NCBI GenBank assembly: GCA_017525235.1
Contig: JAFXTC010000003.1
Span: 1-64,000 of the forward strand
Length of the DNA stretch: 64,000 bases
Origin: Bacteroidaceae bacterium
GTDB lineage: Bacteria > Bacteroidota > Bacteroidia > Bacteroidales > Bacteroidaceae
Reading direction: 5' to 3'
Positions 11,601 through 20,600 of this stretch are shown here, in pieces (the stretch's first letter is position 1; every line of letters starts with the position of its first letter). The translations under genes and the position numbers were made by a program. The notes beneath the pieces were generated by a model. The model searched no databases. It saw nothing but the letters and a program-made list of their open reading frames with translations, and was not told the DNA's origin.

Positions 11601-11841
11601 CAGCAACCATAAGCCTGATGGAACTCGTTCCACCAATGACAATCACGGATGGTTCAAGGTTGATCACTTCCGTATCCAAAAGGTGAATGCTGTGGATGAT
11701 GAAACTTCAATTTCAAAAGAAGAATTAAGAGCGAAGGATAAAGTATCGGCTGACGCGGTTTATGACCTCTCTGGTCGGAAAATTAATTCTCAACAAAAGA
11801 AAGGTATTTATATCGTTGATGGGAAAAAGATGCTTCTTTAG
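8611..11841 (+). CDS. Secreted GH115 alpha-glucuronidase, copy 2
   Basis: Tandem paralogue of the gene before it, alike from end to end, including KFRGIFLNDEDYGLRPWA, LRLRANTLWPAMHAG, YDIYMGSSHCEQML and LMWVDDNHGYIRQMP. It has its own signal peptide (MKTKKLLSLLFMFFALIAKA) and type IX-like tail (VYDLSGRKINSQ ... GIYIVDGKKMLL). Differences include a longer loop before the GGHGNSDWVWHSN segment. 1076 residues. Only 38 nt separate it from copy 1 and no promoter is visible there, so both are probably one transcript. It ends convergently with a minus-strand lipoprotein gene 26 nt away. Specific substrate decoration is unknown; the two copies may differ in xylan side-chain preference. Confidence 0.92.
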   Translation: MKTKKLLSLLFMFFALIAKADDMQVVTSPVDGCFTICGSAASDKCVILSDANDAEVVGTVIECLKSDIKAVSRKTVQSYNTLPAGKNPIIVGTIGQSTYIDQLITDGKLDVSDVKGKWEAFGLQVIDNPQEGVEQALVIYGSQPRGTAYGMFELSRMMGVSPWIWWADVAPSIKTQLYVTPGKKVFGSPSVKFRGIFLNDEDYGLRPWAAKNMDKNLNNFGPKTYGAIMELLLRLRANTLWPAMHAGSRAFWFEKTNIPLIMKYDIYMGSSHCEQMLRDNEYEWGKTGDKFGGHGNSDWVWHSNQEMIKKYWAVRVGESRGKNAIYTLGMRGVHDTGINGYNSTAERVAALTEIIAYQRQLLADSIGDPTTIPQIFIPYKEVLDCYNAGLKVPEDVTLMWVDDNHGYIRQMPTQEEQARSGGNAIYYHVSYWGSPDSYLWLSTLSPTLCSYELSKAYDQGIRDQWIINVGDIKPAEEELEFCMDLAWDINSWTPEKAYLYSRDWAARTFGEDYADDIQDIKMEYYRLGIASKPEHVHLCHFDFSNEQIEERLNQYKELVSKMQALKKRIPSTLRDAFYQLIEYPVIGCSDMNIKHLRARQSFLFARVGQGDLALSYSKQAQTAFNEIVSSTTKYNTGIASGKWNGMMDYKPNNWSYHLMPAVATSSDVGEMVSSILQPKITIVAGGDYDAASSTVKTIQGLGIRGTSATVWPLDMKAYTNATQAPYAEYTLPVQKGLNVIQVRCLPTFPINTSYDLRAAISVAGGSASTISIKTTAMSATWDETVAQGYFPAAVHYTSTEDKMVSVKVSFMDPGLTVSAVASIPFSAGLEDLTNVLLTNADMEYTSSNTLNKQGVTSRGYPRGWRNTGTLSGNSWGVNNDAKHIYGISCFWASASPLPNTFELYQTIPASKIEPGTYLVTCNLGVFKEKLATCRLFANKNVQYYGTEADYPSSILTASEINTFAGYGGSGSGKMTLNPMQVIVEVKQGESLKLGIRTSNHKPDGTRSTNDNHGWFKVDHFRIQKVNAVDDETSISKEELRAKDKVSADAVYDLSGRKINSQQKKGIYIVDGKKMLL

Positions 11842-11867
11842 TTCCTTCAATAAACAATAATCTATTC

Positions 11868-12665
11868 TTAACGGATTACCTTTTTACCATCTACATAATA
11901 CACACCGTGGGGAAGTCCTGCGGTGTTTTTTGTATTCCTTATTTTTTTCCCGTCAAGGGTGTAAACACCTTTTTCTATTATTTGTTCTTCAGATGAATCG
12001 GTATTCTTTATGCCAGTCGCGTTCTCAACGACTTCAATTTGACATGCCAGATTAGTAGCTTTATTTTCTATGTATGTGCTGTTAACTGTTCCAACATGAA
12101 AGATACGGGAATCCTTCGCATCGGAATAGGTATTGTATTTGCCTATACCAGCATCGTCTTCCTCGTCACCACCTATGAAATCTATGGTATATTTACCTGG
12201 TTTTGTGTTTTCCGGAATGGTAACCAAGAAAGTAATCTTTATGGAGTCGCATCCGTTTCGCCAACATGCAGAAATGTTCTTGGGTACTTTTTTTTGGCTT
12301 TGAAATCCGTGCCACATGTATTTGCTTTTCTTAAAAGCGGCATTGCAGAAATCAGTCAATTTGTCGCAAGCCACCATGTTATGAGAGCTATTTACCTTAC
12401 TCCCATCACTATAATAGACCCAATCCTCAGCAAACTGTTGGTGTGCTCCCTTGGGAACCGTTACCTCCCACCCCTCTGGAACACGAATACCCGCATATGA
12501 CCAGTCGGTAACAAAGTTCTGTGTGCTGGCACCATCGTCCACAACAGTAAAGCTTACTTCAATGGTAGAACCTGCCTCAGCCTGCTTTGGTGCCACCGTC
12601 CTGATAATCTTATAACAAGATGTCAGCAAGCACAACATAACCAGTATATATAGTTTCTTTTTCAT
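11868..12665 (-). CDS. Lipoprotein of unknown function with type IX-like tail
   Basis: Not recognised. Residues 1-17 form a lipoprotein signal with lipobox LLTSC (MKKKLYILVMLCLLTSCYK), so the mature N-terminus should be a lipidated Cys. The body is predicted beta-rich (VSFTVVDDGAS, ITFLVTIPENTKPGKYTIDF) and may be an immunoglobulin-like fold. The C-terminus (VYTLDGKKIRNT ... GVYYVDGKKVIR) resembles a type IX secretion sorting tail, an odd pairing with a lipobox. Its ATG overlaps the stop of the upstream gene by 4 nt, suggesting translational coupling with the DUF5005-like protein. 265 residues. Confidence 0.75.
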   Translation of the reverse strand: MKKKLYILVMLCLLTSCYKIIRTVAPKQAEAGSTIEVSFTVVDDGASTQNFVTDWSYAGIRVPEGWEVTVPKGAHQQFAEDWVYYSDGSKVNSSHNMVACDKLTDFCNAAFKKSKYMWHGFQSQKKVPKNISACWRNGCDSIKITFLVTIPENTKPGKYTIDFIGGDEEDDAGIGKYNTYSDAKDSRIFHVGTVNSTYIENKATNLACQIEVVENATGIKNTDSSEEQIIEKGVYTLDGKKIRNTKNTAGLPHGVYYVDGKKVIR

Positions 12666-13987
12666 TCCTCAAATACTGCTTTCCAATTATACACTCTAAA
12701 AAAGAAGGGACGATAGAAATCAGCAGACCCTGTAGCATTGAAATTGTCGCTAAACTCCTTACAATCAGTGTTGGTCGAGAATACCAATTCACCCTCGCGA
12801 GACAGCGTTTGATGCAAATGCGGCATGTAGAAATTTTGATACGTGCGTGTACCTTTTTTATCCAACACCCAAGGCATTGTCCACAGTTGGTGACATTCTT
12901 CGAACGGCCCCCACGGGTTCTTGCTGCGCATAATGTACAGTTGCTTGCCAAAAACAAAACCCTGCGCTGTCATGTAGTAATAATCACCGTCTTTAAAAAC
13001 CCATGCAGTGGAAACAGACCGACTTGAGATAGCCGAGCGATTCACCTCATCTGTCGTTGGATAAGTTTTCTGCCAATGGAAAATACCCTTTTCATCGGCA
13101 ACATAATATTCCCATTCAGAACGAAGATCATGTGTGGCGCTGCGTGCAACCACAGGCGATGAGGTGTTCAGCACATCACCCTCATTCTTTTTGAACTGGT
13201 TGCAGGCATAGAGGTATGTATGCCCGTCTTCATCTTCCCAAAGTGTTTGGCCATAACCTATGGGATCCTTCTCAAAGAAATTATGATCCACACTGAGGAG
13301 TTTTAGATAGCTCTCATCGCCAGGATTGCCTTCTAACGAATAAATAGCTAGTGCACGATTGTCGCTCTGCATCAAGTTTTCTGTACCATTATAAACACCA
13401 GCCCATAACATTTGCAGTTGTCCGTCTACTACCGTTGCATCACCAGCCCAATAGAGCCATTGCTGGTCTATTTCTCCAGCCTTTATTTGTGCTTCTGTCT
13501 TTTCACCTTTAGGATGACGTAGGTGAGTGCGGCAGGTTCCCTGTGATTTATTAATCCAATCGGCCAGCCATACCAGATTACTGCTCTTTGTACCAGGCAG
13601 GCCATCCTCGCCAGGTGTCTGAACCATAATGCTATTGCGGGGAAATGTGCAGTTGCCACGTGCTCTGGTGCTGCTATTGACAACGCCATAGAAACTGTCG
13701 TTGAACGACCAAAATACATTTCCGTTGGGCAGCATGGTGGTCTGTACACCGTCGCCTCCGTTCCAGCCACGGGTACGCGTAAAAAGGGCATCGTATAGTT
13801 TATCTTTGTATACGTACACGTTGTGATTAGCATTATTGTGTGGCATGTACTCCAGTTTCCATTCTTCTTTTAACACTGGAATGGGCCATTTCTGTGTATC
13901 TGCCTCAACCTCACGCGTAAGGTCTTGCGCAAAACCGTTTATACCTATGCTACAAAGAAGTGTCAAAAGTAGATGTTGATATTTCAT
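12662..13987 (-). CDS. Secreted DUF5005-like beta-propeller protein
   Basis: Signal peptide MKYQHLLLTLLCSIGINGFAQ. The body has the conserved DUF5005 segment (LFTRTRGWNGGDGVQTTML, NVFWSFNDSFYGVVN, FPRNSIMVQTPG), a family found in Bacteroidota polysaccharide loci and thought to be a five-bladed propeller related to glycosidases; no activity is established here. 441 residues. The start overlaps the end of the upstream nitroreductase gene by 38 nt, and the gene overlaps the downstream lipoprotein gene by 4 nt, so it is an internal member of a four-gene operon. Domain assignment is from memory of the family motif. Confidence 0.75.
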   Translation of the reverse strand: MKYQHLLLTLLCSIGINGFAQDLTREVEADTQKWPIPVLKEEWKLEYMPHNNANHNVYVYKDKLYDALFTRTRGWNGGDGVQTTMLPNGNVFWSFNDSFYGVVNSSTRARGNCTFPRNSIMVQTPGEDGLPGTKSSNLVWLADWINKSQGTCRTHLRHPKGEKTEAQIKAGEIDQQWLYWAGDATVVDGQLQMLWAGVYNGTENLMQSDNRALAIYSLEGNPGDESYLKLLSVDHNFFEKDPIGYGQTLWEDEDGHTYLYACNQFKKNEGDVLNTSSPVVARSATHDLRSEWEYYVADEKGIFHWQKTYPTTDEVNRSAISSRSVSTAWVFKDGDYYYMTAQGFVFGKQLYIMRSKNPWGPFEECHQLWTMPWVLDKKGTRTYQNFYMPHLHQTLSREGELVFSTNTDCKEFSDNFNATGSADFYRPFFFRVYNWKAVFEE

Positions 13988-14843
13988 TCTGATGTGGATT
14001 TTTGGGTTTGTCAGAGTAATTAGGGTAATAAAAGTCGGGGATGCCTAATGACATCAGCGCATATAGCTTGTGATTCTTAGGTAAATGCAGTAGCCTAACT
14101 GTTTTCTTGCGTCCCATGAACTTGCACGCAGTCTGTACCAATCCCATATATACCTGCGAAACGCCATGAGCCTCTGCCATTAGCGAAGCATTTTGGTAAG
14201 CCAGATTGCAGTCTTGCCAACCAAAATCGTATCCTTTGGGTGTACTGAAAGCGACAAGTATCGTTCCGTTGCAGGTACAGGGACGCTTCCCTTCACGCCA
14301 TTTACGTTCAAAGCGGTACAACTCGGCGGCTTCATTGTATAGGTCGCGCAGAAAGAGTCTGGTCAATGGTCGTAAAATAGGTGACATCAAGACACTGGCC
14401 AGACGTAGGAAGAATTTCATGGTAGCATCTTCCACCTCTTGTATGTCTTTACCTCGCAGAACGGTCACAGAGACCTTCCTTGAATTCTCTGCTGTTGGGG
14501 CTACGTATGCAGATTCTATGATATCTGAGAGTGCTTCTGAAGGTATGGTTTTTGGGGTAATTGTGCGGTTAGAACGACGACTTTTCATCAATTCCATTAA
14601 CGATTCTGGCGATGGAATCAGTTCTTTCTGCACACGATGTATGTGTTTGGATGGGAAATCGGAGTGTTGAATGGCAAACGCCTCACATACATCCACGCAA
14701 TGTCCGCATTGTATGCAGTTCTTTGTCTTCCGCACTACAGGTTTCTCGCCTTTCTCTTGGGTGAACACAGCAGAAGGGCACACACGAGCGCACCGCCCAC
14801 AACGCTTACAAGCATCAGCGCTGATAGTTATCTCCCGTCTCAT
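13950..14843 (-). CDS. Ferredoxin-nitroreductase fusion protein
   Basis: Cytoplasmic flavoprotein with an N-terminal pair of 4Fe-4S motifs (CKRCGRCARVCP and CIQCGHCVDVCE, residues about 12-55) followed by a nitroreductase-type FMN domain (MKSRRSNRTITPKTIP, AYVAPTAENSRKV, GWQDCNLAYQNASLMAEAHG). Such proteins use reduced ferredoxin clusters to supply the FMN and are common in anaerobes; the substrate is unknown. 297 residues. It overlaps the CPBP protease gene upstream by 29 nt and the DUF5005-like gene downstream by 38 nt. Confidence 0.9.
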   Translation of the reverse strand: MRREITISADACKRCGRCARVCPSAVFTQEKGEKPVVRKTKNCIQCGHCVDVCEAFAIQHSDFPSKHIHRVQKELIPSPESLMELMKSRRSNRTITPKTIPSEALSDIIESAYVAPTAENSRKVSVTVLRGKDIQEVEDATMKFFLRLASVLMSPILRPLTRLFLRDLYNEAAELYRFERKWREGKRPCTCNGTILVAFSTPKGYDFGWQDCNLAYQNASLMAEAHGVSQVYMGLVQTACKFMGRKKTVRLLHLPKNHKLYALMSLGIPDFYYPNYSDKPKNPHQNEISTSTFDTSL

Positions 14844-15636
14844 CTAAAGTCTCTAATCTAAGGTCTAAAGTCTTTTGTTCCCAGAACTTCCTTAACAAAT
14901 ATGCACATAACGCAAAGCCAACAATAACACAAATGCCAGCAATGATGTCGCCGCCAACCCATTCCACCATACTGAAATCCCTCACCTTGTCGCCCAAGGC
15001 ATAAACCTCGAACATGGCAACAGAGTTATTCAGTATGTGTATAATGCTAGTCAACACTATGTTGCCCGTCTTCATGTAAATCATGCCAAACATTACTCCC
15101 AATAGCATAGCATAGGGAACCTGAGCGGGATTAACATGGATTAGTCCGAAGAGGATGGCAGAAATCCAGATAGACTTCCAGGGGGACATGCCGTTACGGG
15201 CAAGGTATCCGCAAAGTCCCTCACGAAAGAGTAGTTCCTCGGCTATAGGACCTAAGACGGAAACAGCCAGAATACCCCATATGTTCTTGACAAACTCCAG
15301 CTCCATGTCTTCTATCATATTAGGCAGGTTAGCCATTTCTGTAAGCAGGTTACCTGCAAAGGCGCCACAAATACCGGCTACGACAGCCACCAGAGCCCAT
15401 CCCCATTTGATATTCGAGGTGTAGAAAGTTTCAGGAATCCGAATCACCTTCAGTCCCTTCCAACAGATAAGGATGGCTATTATAAACGACACAATCATGG
15501 TTGGAGCCATAATAGCAACCGAGAGACTGGCCTTTGGATCCATTTTGAGAATCATCGCAATAGCTACGATTCCCACGCCAGTAAACAACTGTGTAATCAG
15601 GAAGTAGACAAGTACCGCCAATAATGCTTTTTTCAT
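14815..15636 (-). CDS. CPBP family intramembrane metalloprotease
   Basis: Multi-spanning membrane protein of the CAAX protease/bacteriocin-processing family. Motifs: EELLFREGLCGYL (EExxxR), ILFGLIHVNP (FxxxH) and IIHILNNSVAMF (HxxxN), which together bind the catalytic metal. The start is set at 15636 (MKKALLAVLVYFLITQLF) instead of an in-frame ATG 57 nt upstream, since the latter overlaps the -7 promoter element at 15672-15679. 273 residues. First gene of the minus-strand operon that continues with the nitroreductase, DUF5005-like protein and lipoprotein. Confidence 0.87.
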   Translation of the reverse strand: MKKALLAVLVYFLITQLFTGVGIVAIAMILKMDPKASLSVAIMAPTMIVSFIIAILICWKGLKVIRIPETFYTSNIKWGWALVAVVAGICGAFAGNLLTEMANLPNMIEDMELEFVKNIWGILAVSVLGPIAEELLFREGLCGYLARNGMSPWKSIWISAILFGLIHVNPAQVPYAMLLGVMFGMIYMKTGNIVLTSIIHILNNSVAMFEVYALGDKVRDFSMVEWVGGDIIAGICVIVGFALCAYLLRKFWEQKTLDLRLETLDETGDNYQR

Positions 15637-15671
15637 ATTTCTTCTTAGTTTATGCTGATTAATAATTTCTG

Positions 15672-15679
15672 CAAAGGTA
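15672..15679 (-). promoter_or_regulatory. -7 element of the CPBP operon
   Basis: TACCTTTG on the minus strand fits TAnnTTTG and lies about 36 nt before the chosen start at 15636. A divergent -7 element for the next gene lies about 80 bp away. Confidence 0.65.
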
Positions 15680-15754
15680 GCAATTATTTCCATATTCCTG
15701 CTACGTTTTACAGATTTCTGTTGGTTTTAGTAGCAATATCTATAATAATTTTTG

Positions 15755-15762
15755 TATTTTTG
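15755..15762 (+). promoter_or_regulatory. -7 element of the pectin-type operon
   Basis: TATTTTTG fits TAnnTTTG and lies 23 nt before the ATG at 15786. It is divergent from the CPBP promoter. Confidence 0.6.
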
Positions 15763-15785
15763 CGGTCGAATAATCACTGATACGT

Positions 15786-17630
15786 ATGAAAAGAACAACA
15801 ACTCTTTTAATTTTCCTGATGGCTTTAACCCTTTCGGTTACAGCCCAGAATCAGCCAGGTATGCCTTGGCAAATTAAGGTAATGAGCTATAACGTACAAC
15901 ACTGCGCCGGCTTAGATATGACAATTGATTATGATCGCACAGCCGATGTTATATTTAAACAGCAGCCTGATGTGGTAGCGTTACAGGAGTTGGATAGCAT
16001 GACTGTGCGTTGCGGCAGACGCAATCAGATTGCCGAGTTGGCAAGCCGTACCCTTTATTTTCCCACATTTGCCAGTGCTATAGACTTTGATGGCGGCAAG
16101 TACGGCATAGGAATCCTCACACGTGAGCACCCTCTGAGTGTTACTCGCATCCCATTACCGGGTAAAGAACCACGTGTTTTGTTGGTGGTAGAACTGAAGA
16201 ATTACGTGATGGCTTGTACGCATCTAGATTTGAAAGAAGAGAACCGCTTGGCATCCGTTCCCCTCATTGTGACAGAGGCACAGAAGTGGCAGAAACCCTT
16301 TATCATAGCTGGCGACTGGAACGATGAACCTAACTCTAAATTGATGAACGAGTTGCGAAAATACTTCGTCATCAATACAGGTAAGAAGGCTACTTTCTCA
16401 GCCAACAAGCCTGAGATTTGCATCGACTACATTGCATCCTTTAAGGGTCGTTCGGCTGTAACATTGAACCAGTCGGTAATCAGTGCGCCCGACGCGTCCG
16501 ACCATTGTCCTATTGTTGCCAACCTACGCCTGCCCTTGAAGGCTGAAGAACTGATGACCTTGAAGCCTTATCTGCAAGACCCCAAGCCAACGGAAATGAC
16601 GGTAATGTTCCAAACAACGGCACCTGCTCATTGCTGGGTAGAATACGGGACTGACAAAAACAATTTGCAGAAAAAACGTGCCTTGTTAGACGGTCAGGAA
16701 GTATGCTTCGACATAGAGAACCGCATTATATTGGACAACTTGCAGCCCGGTCAGCAGTACTATTATAGGATATGCGTGGTGGATTTGCTGATGAAGCATG
16801 CCTATGAATTCCATACGGGCGACACGCTGCGTACACCGTTCTATCAGTTCCGCACACCCGAGGTGAACGCTACCGACTTTACCTGTGTCGTCTTTAACGA
16901 CCTGCATGCAAACCAAACCACTTACGATTTCTTGCGTGATACGCTGCAGCAGGTGGGAGTAAAGCCAGACTTTGTTATCTTCAACGGCGACTGTCTGCCT
17001 GAACCTTACGATCGCGACCACGCGATGCGAATGATTCACAACTTAGCAGACCCCATCAACGGAGCCGAAACGCCCATCTTCTTTATCCGTGGTAACCACG
17101 AAATCCGTAACTACTACTCGGCAGGCATGCACCGACTCATCGGCTATCCCAACGACAAAACGTACGGCGGTATCAGTTGGGGCGATACCCGCTTTATGGT
17201 GCTGGATTGTGGAGAGGATAAGCCCGACGACCATAAGGAATATGCAGGCTTCAACGACTTCACCCAATTGCGGGCCGAAGAAACGGAATTCATTAAGCAG
17301 GAACTGAAAAACAAGGCCTTCCGCAATGCTAAACGCAAGATTCTAATCAGTCATATTCCCATCTTCGGCAACGATGACAAGTATCAGCCATGTTCAGAAG
17401 CTTGGGCTCCGCTGCTGAAGCAACAGCCTTTCAGTGTGGCTATCTTTGCCCATACGCATAGGTTCAACTATGCACCCAAGGATTTGGAAGGCGCTACCTA
17501 TCCCGTTGTGAACGGCGACGGGCCCAATATAAAGGGGGCTGCTGTTGTCATCCTTCAGAAGACGGGCAATATGTTGCATCTGAAAACCTTGAGTAAGAAA
17601 CCTGAAAACTGCATAGATATTGATTTGTAA
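15786..17630 (+). CDS. Secreted endonuclease/phosphatase and calcineurin-like phosphoesterase fusion
   Basis: Signal peptide MKRTTTLLIFLMALTLSVTAQ. Residues about 28-255 form an endonuclease/exonuclease/phosphatase domain (VMSYNVQHC, VVALQELDS, CTHLDLK, IAGDWNDEP, DASDHCPIV). Residues about 265-360 look like a purple acid phosphatase-type FN3 domain (HCWVEYGTD, LQPGQQYYYRICVVD). Residues about 365-610 are a calcineurin-like metallophosphoesterase with FNDLHAN, FNGDC, IRGNHE, ISHIPIF and FAHTHRF, all metal ligands present. 614 residues. Two different phosphoesterase folds in one chain suggest a broad periplasmic phosphate-release function; the substrate is not known. Nine nt before the GH105-GH106 gene. 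Confidence 0.88.
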   Translation: MKRTTTLLIFLMALTLSVTAQNQPGMPWQIKVMSYNVQHCAGLDMTIDYDRTADVIFKQQPDVVALQELDSMTVRCGRRNQIAELASRTLYFPTFASAIDFDGGKYGIGILTREHPLSVTRIPLPGKEPRVLLVVELKNYVMACTHLDLKEENRLASVPLIVTEAQKWQKPFIIAGDWNDEPNSKLMNELRKYFVINTGKKATFSANKPEICIDYIASFKGRSAVTLNQSVISAPDASDHCPIVANLRLPLKAEELMTLKPYLQDPKPTEMTVMFQTTAPAHCWVEYGTDKNNLQKKRALLDGQEVCFDIENRIILDNLQPGQQYYYRICVVDLLMKHAYEFHTGDTLRTPFYQFRTPEVNATDFTCVVFNDLHANQTTYDFLRDTLQQVGVKPDFVIFNGDCLPEPYDRDHAMRMIHNLADPINGAETPIFFIRGNHEIRNYYSAGMHRLIGYPNDKTYGGISWGDTRFMVLDCGEDKPDDHKEYAGFNDFTQLRAEETEFIKQELKNKAFRNAKRKILISHIPIFGNDDKYQPCSEAWAPLLKQQPFSVAIFAHTHRFNYAPKDLEGATYPVVNGDGPNIKGAAVVILQKTGNMLHLKTLSKKPENCIDIDL

Positions 17631-17639
17631 AACGAGAAT

Positions 17640-20600
17640 ATGCCTAAACTAATATCCACCTTATTTGTCCTTTTCGCCCTTGCCCTAACGCCCGCTTCGG
17701 CTCAGCGTGCCGATGACGTGCTTGAAGCTGCACGTCGGGTAAACAATTACTTCGTCCTGAAGTGGCCCGACCCCACCAAAGATACCTTTGTGGGCAGAAA
17801 GCGTCCCAGCTCCCTATGGACACGTGGCGTATATTACGAGGGGCTGATGTCGCTTTACAGCATCGACCCTCAACCCGCATACATTAAATATGTTGACGAC
17901 TGGGGTAATTACCATAAGTGGACACCCCGTAACGGCACCAAGACGACGAATGCCGACGATCAGTGTTGCATGCAGACGTATCTGGATCGCTATGAGATGA
18001 CCCATAACCAGCAGATGATAGATAGTTCAAGGGTGAACATGGAGAAGCAGATGGCCGAACATCGGGTGGATTACTGGACGTGGATAGATGCCATACAGAT
18101 GGCTATGCCGGCCTACGCCAAGATGTATCGCATCACGGGAGATCCACGCTATATCCTCTTTGCCAGAGACTGCTACGAATGGTCGCGCAACACGTGTGGA
18201 GGAGGCCTGTGGAATGCCAAGGAAGGGTTGTGGTGGCGCGATGCCAATTTTGTTCCTCCTTACAAAGAGAGCGACGGAGCAAACTGCTATTGGAGTCGTG
18301 GCAACGGATGGGTGGTCGCAGCTTACGTGAGAACTTTAGAGGAGTTGGAGAAGTTTAAAGAGTTTAAGAAGTTCCATGAAATTAATGACTTCTGCGAGGA
18401 ACTGACGAAGGATTATAAGGCGATGATGGAGGCTTTGCTGAAATGTCAGCGCGAGGACGGTTTCTGGAATGTAAGTCTCATGTCGCCTGCCACATTCGGC
18501 GGTCCTGAGACATCGGGCACAGCCCTTTTCCTGACGGGAATGGCTTGGGGTGTAAGGAAAGGATTACTTGCGGAAGATGCATATCGCCCTGCCATAGATA
18601 AGGCTTGGAAAGCTGTGGCTTCGGCCATACACCCCAACGGTTTCATCGGTTACCTGCAAGGTACGGGCAAGGAACCTAAGGACGGACAACCTGTGACTTA
18701 CACCAAGGTTCCTGATTTCGAGGACTATGGCGCAGGATGTGTACTCCTTGCGGCTGTTGAATACTATAAGCTGTTGAGGGGTAACACAACACAGGCAGGT
18801 GCCCGTTGGTGGTGGCTGGGTTCTGCAGTCACAGAAGAAGGCCTTACTTGGCAGATGCAGCAGATGGCCTCGCATGGTATAGGAACATTGGAGATAACAC
18901 CTCTGTATGGTGTACAGGGCAATGATGCCAACAATATCTCGTTCCTCTCGCCCAAGTGGATGAAGATGTTGGAATACACCATCAACGAAGGCAAACGTTT
19001 AGGCATTCAGATAGATATGAACCTGGGAACAGGCTGGCCGTTCGGCTCACCTGAGACACCTCTTTCCGAAGCTGCCTGCAAATTAATAGTGGTGGATTCG
19101 CTGGTGGACAGCAAACTGGCCAAGAGCATCCTACTTCCTGCTCCCAAGAAAGAACAGCCCTATGCCCGTCTGATCATCCAAAGAGATTTCAAGAGTAAGG
19201 TAAAGGGCAAACGCAGGGTGATAGCGCTTTACGAGAGTCGTACACGCCAGATGGTGAAAAGGGCAGCTCCAGGTGGCGAAGGATATGTTATAGACCATTT
19301 CGACTCAACCGCTGTGGCGCATTATCTGGCACGTTTCGACAGAGCCTTCAAGCAATCTGGCGCACCCATGCCAGCCACGTTCTTCAATGATTCTTACGAG
19401 GTATTCGGGGCCGACTGGACACCTACGTTACTTAGCGAGTTTAAGGCACGCAGGGGCTACAGGTTGGAGGATAAGTTGCAGGAGTTTGTCGATGGCGAGG
19501 CACAAGTAACCAGCGACTACCGCGAGACACTCTCCGACCTCCTTTTGAAGAATTTCACGGAGCAATGGGTAAAGTGGAGCCATGAGCATGGCGTGAAGGT
19601 GCGTAATCAGGCACACGGCTCACCAGCCAACTTGATAGATATCTATGCAGCGGTGGATATTCCTGAGATCGAGGGCTTCGGACTTTCCGACTTCGGCATC
19701 AAGGGCTTGCGCACCGACCCTGGTATGACGCGCAAGAACTTCTCCGACCTCTCGATGCTGAAATATGCCTCCTCGGCAGCCCATATTACGGGCAAGAGGT
19801 TGGTGTCGAGCGAGACATTTACCTGGCTCACGGAACACTTCCGTACCTCGTTGTCGCAGATGAAGCCCGACCTCGACCTGATGTTCTGTAGCGGCGTAAA
19901 CCGTATGTTCTTCCACGGAGCGTGCTATTCGCCCAAGGACGACCCGTGGCCAGGTTGGAAGTTCTACGCCTCGGTGGACATGTCACCCACCAACAGCATC
20001 TGGCGCGACGCAAACATGCTGACCAGCTATATCGATTTCTGTCAGCAGCGTTTGCAGGAAGGTGAACCCGACAACGATTTCCTGGTGCTACTACCTGTAA
20101 GGAACATGTGGCGAACGAACCTTGACAAACGTCTGATGCTGTTCGAGATTAACTCGATGGACAAAAAAGCGCCTGAGTTCATTGCCTCAATACTGAAGAT
20201 TGATTCGCTGGGCTACGATTGCGACTACATATCAGAGAAATACCTGCTTACCACATCATTTATTGATGGAAAACTGCAAACGGCAGCAGGCACGCGCTAT
20301 CCAGCGCTCATCCTGCCTCCCGACTGCATCCTAAGCAAAGCTGTACAGAAGCATATTGAGCAGCTGAAAAAGCAGGGAGCGCATATAATATATAAGGTAG
20401 AGGGCGCCGAACTCAGCAAATATGCGAAACCCGAGGAGCTGCGTACGGATTTACACATGAAGATGATACGTAGGAAGGTAGGCAATGGCTATCGCTACTT
20501 TGTCTCTAATCTTACCCCCAACGATGTGCTGCGAGAGATTAGTCTTGCCTCTACAGGTGCGAAAATCACAGTCGCACTTCGTAGTGGTGAGAGTTGCTTT

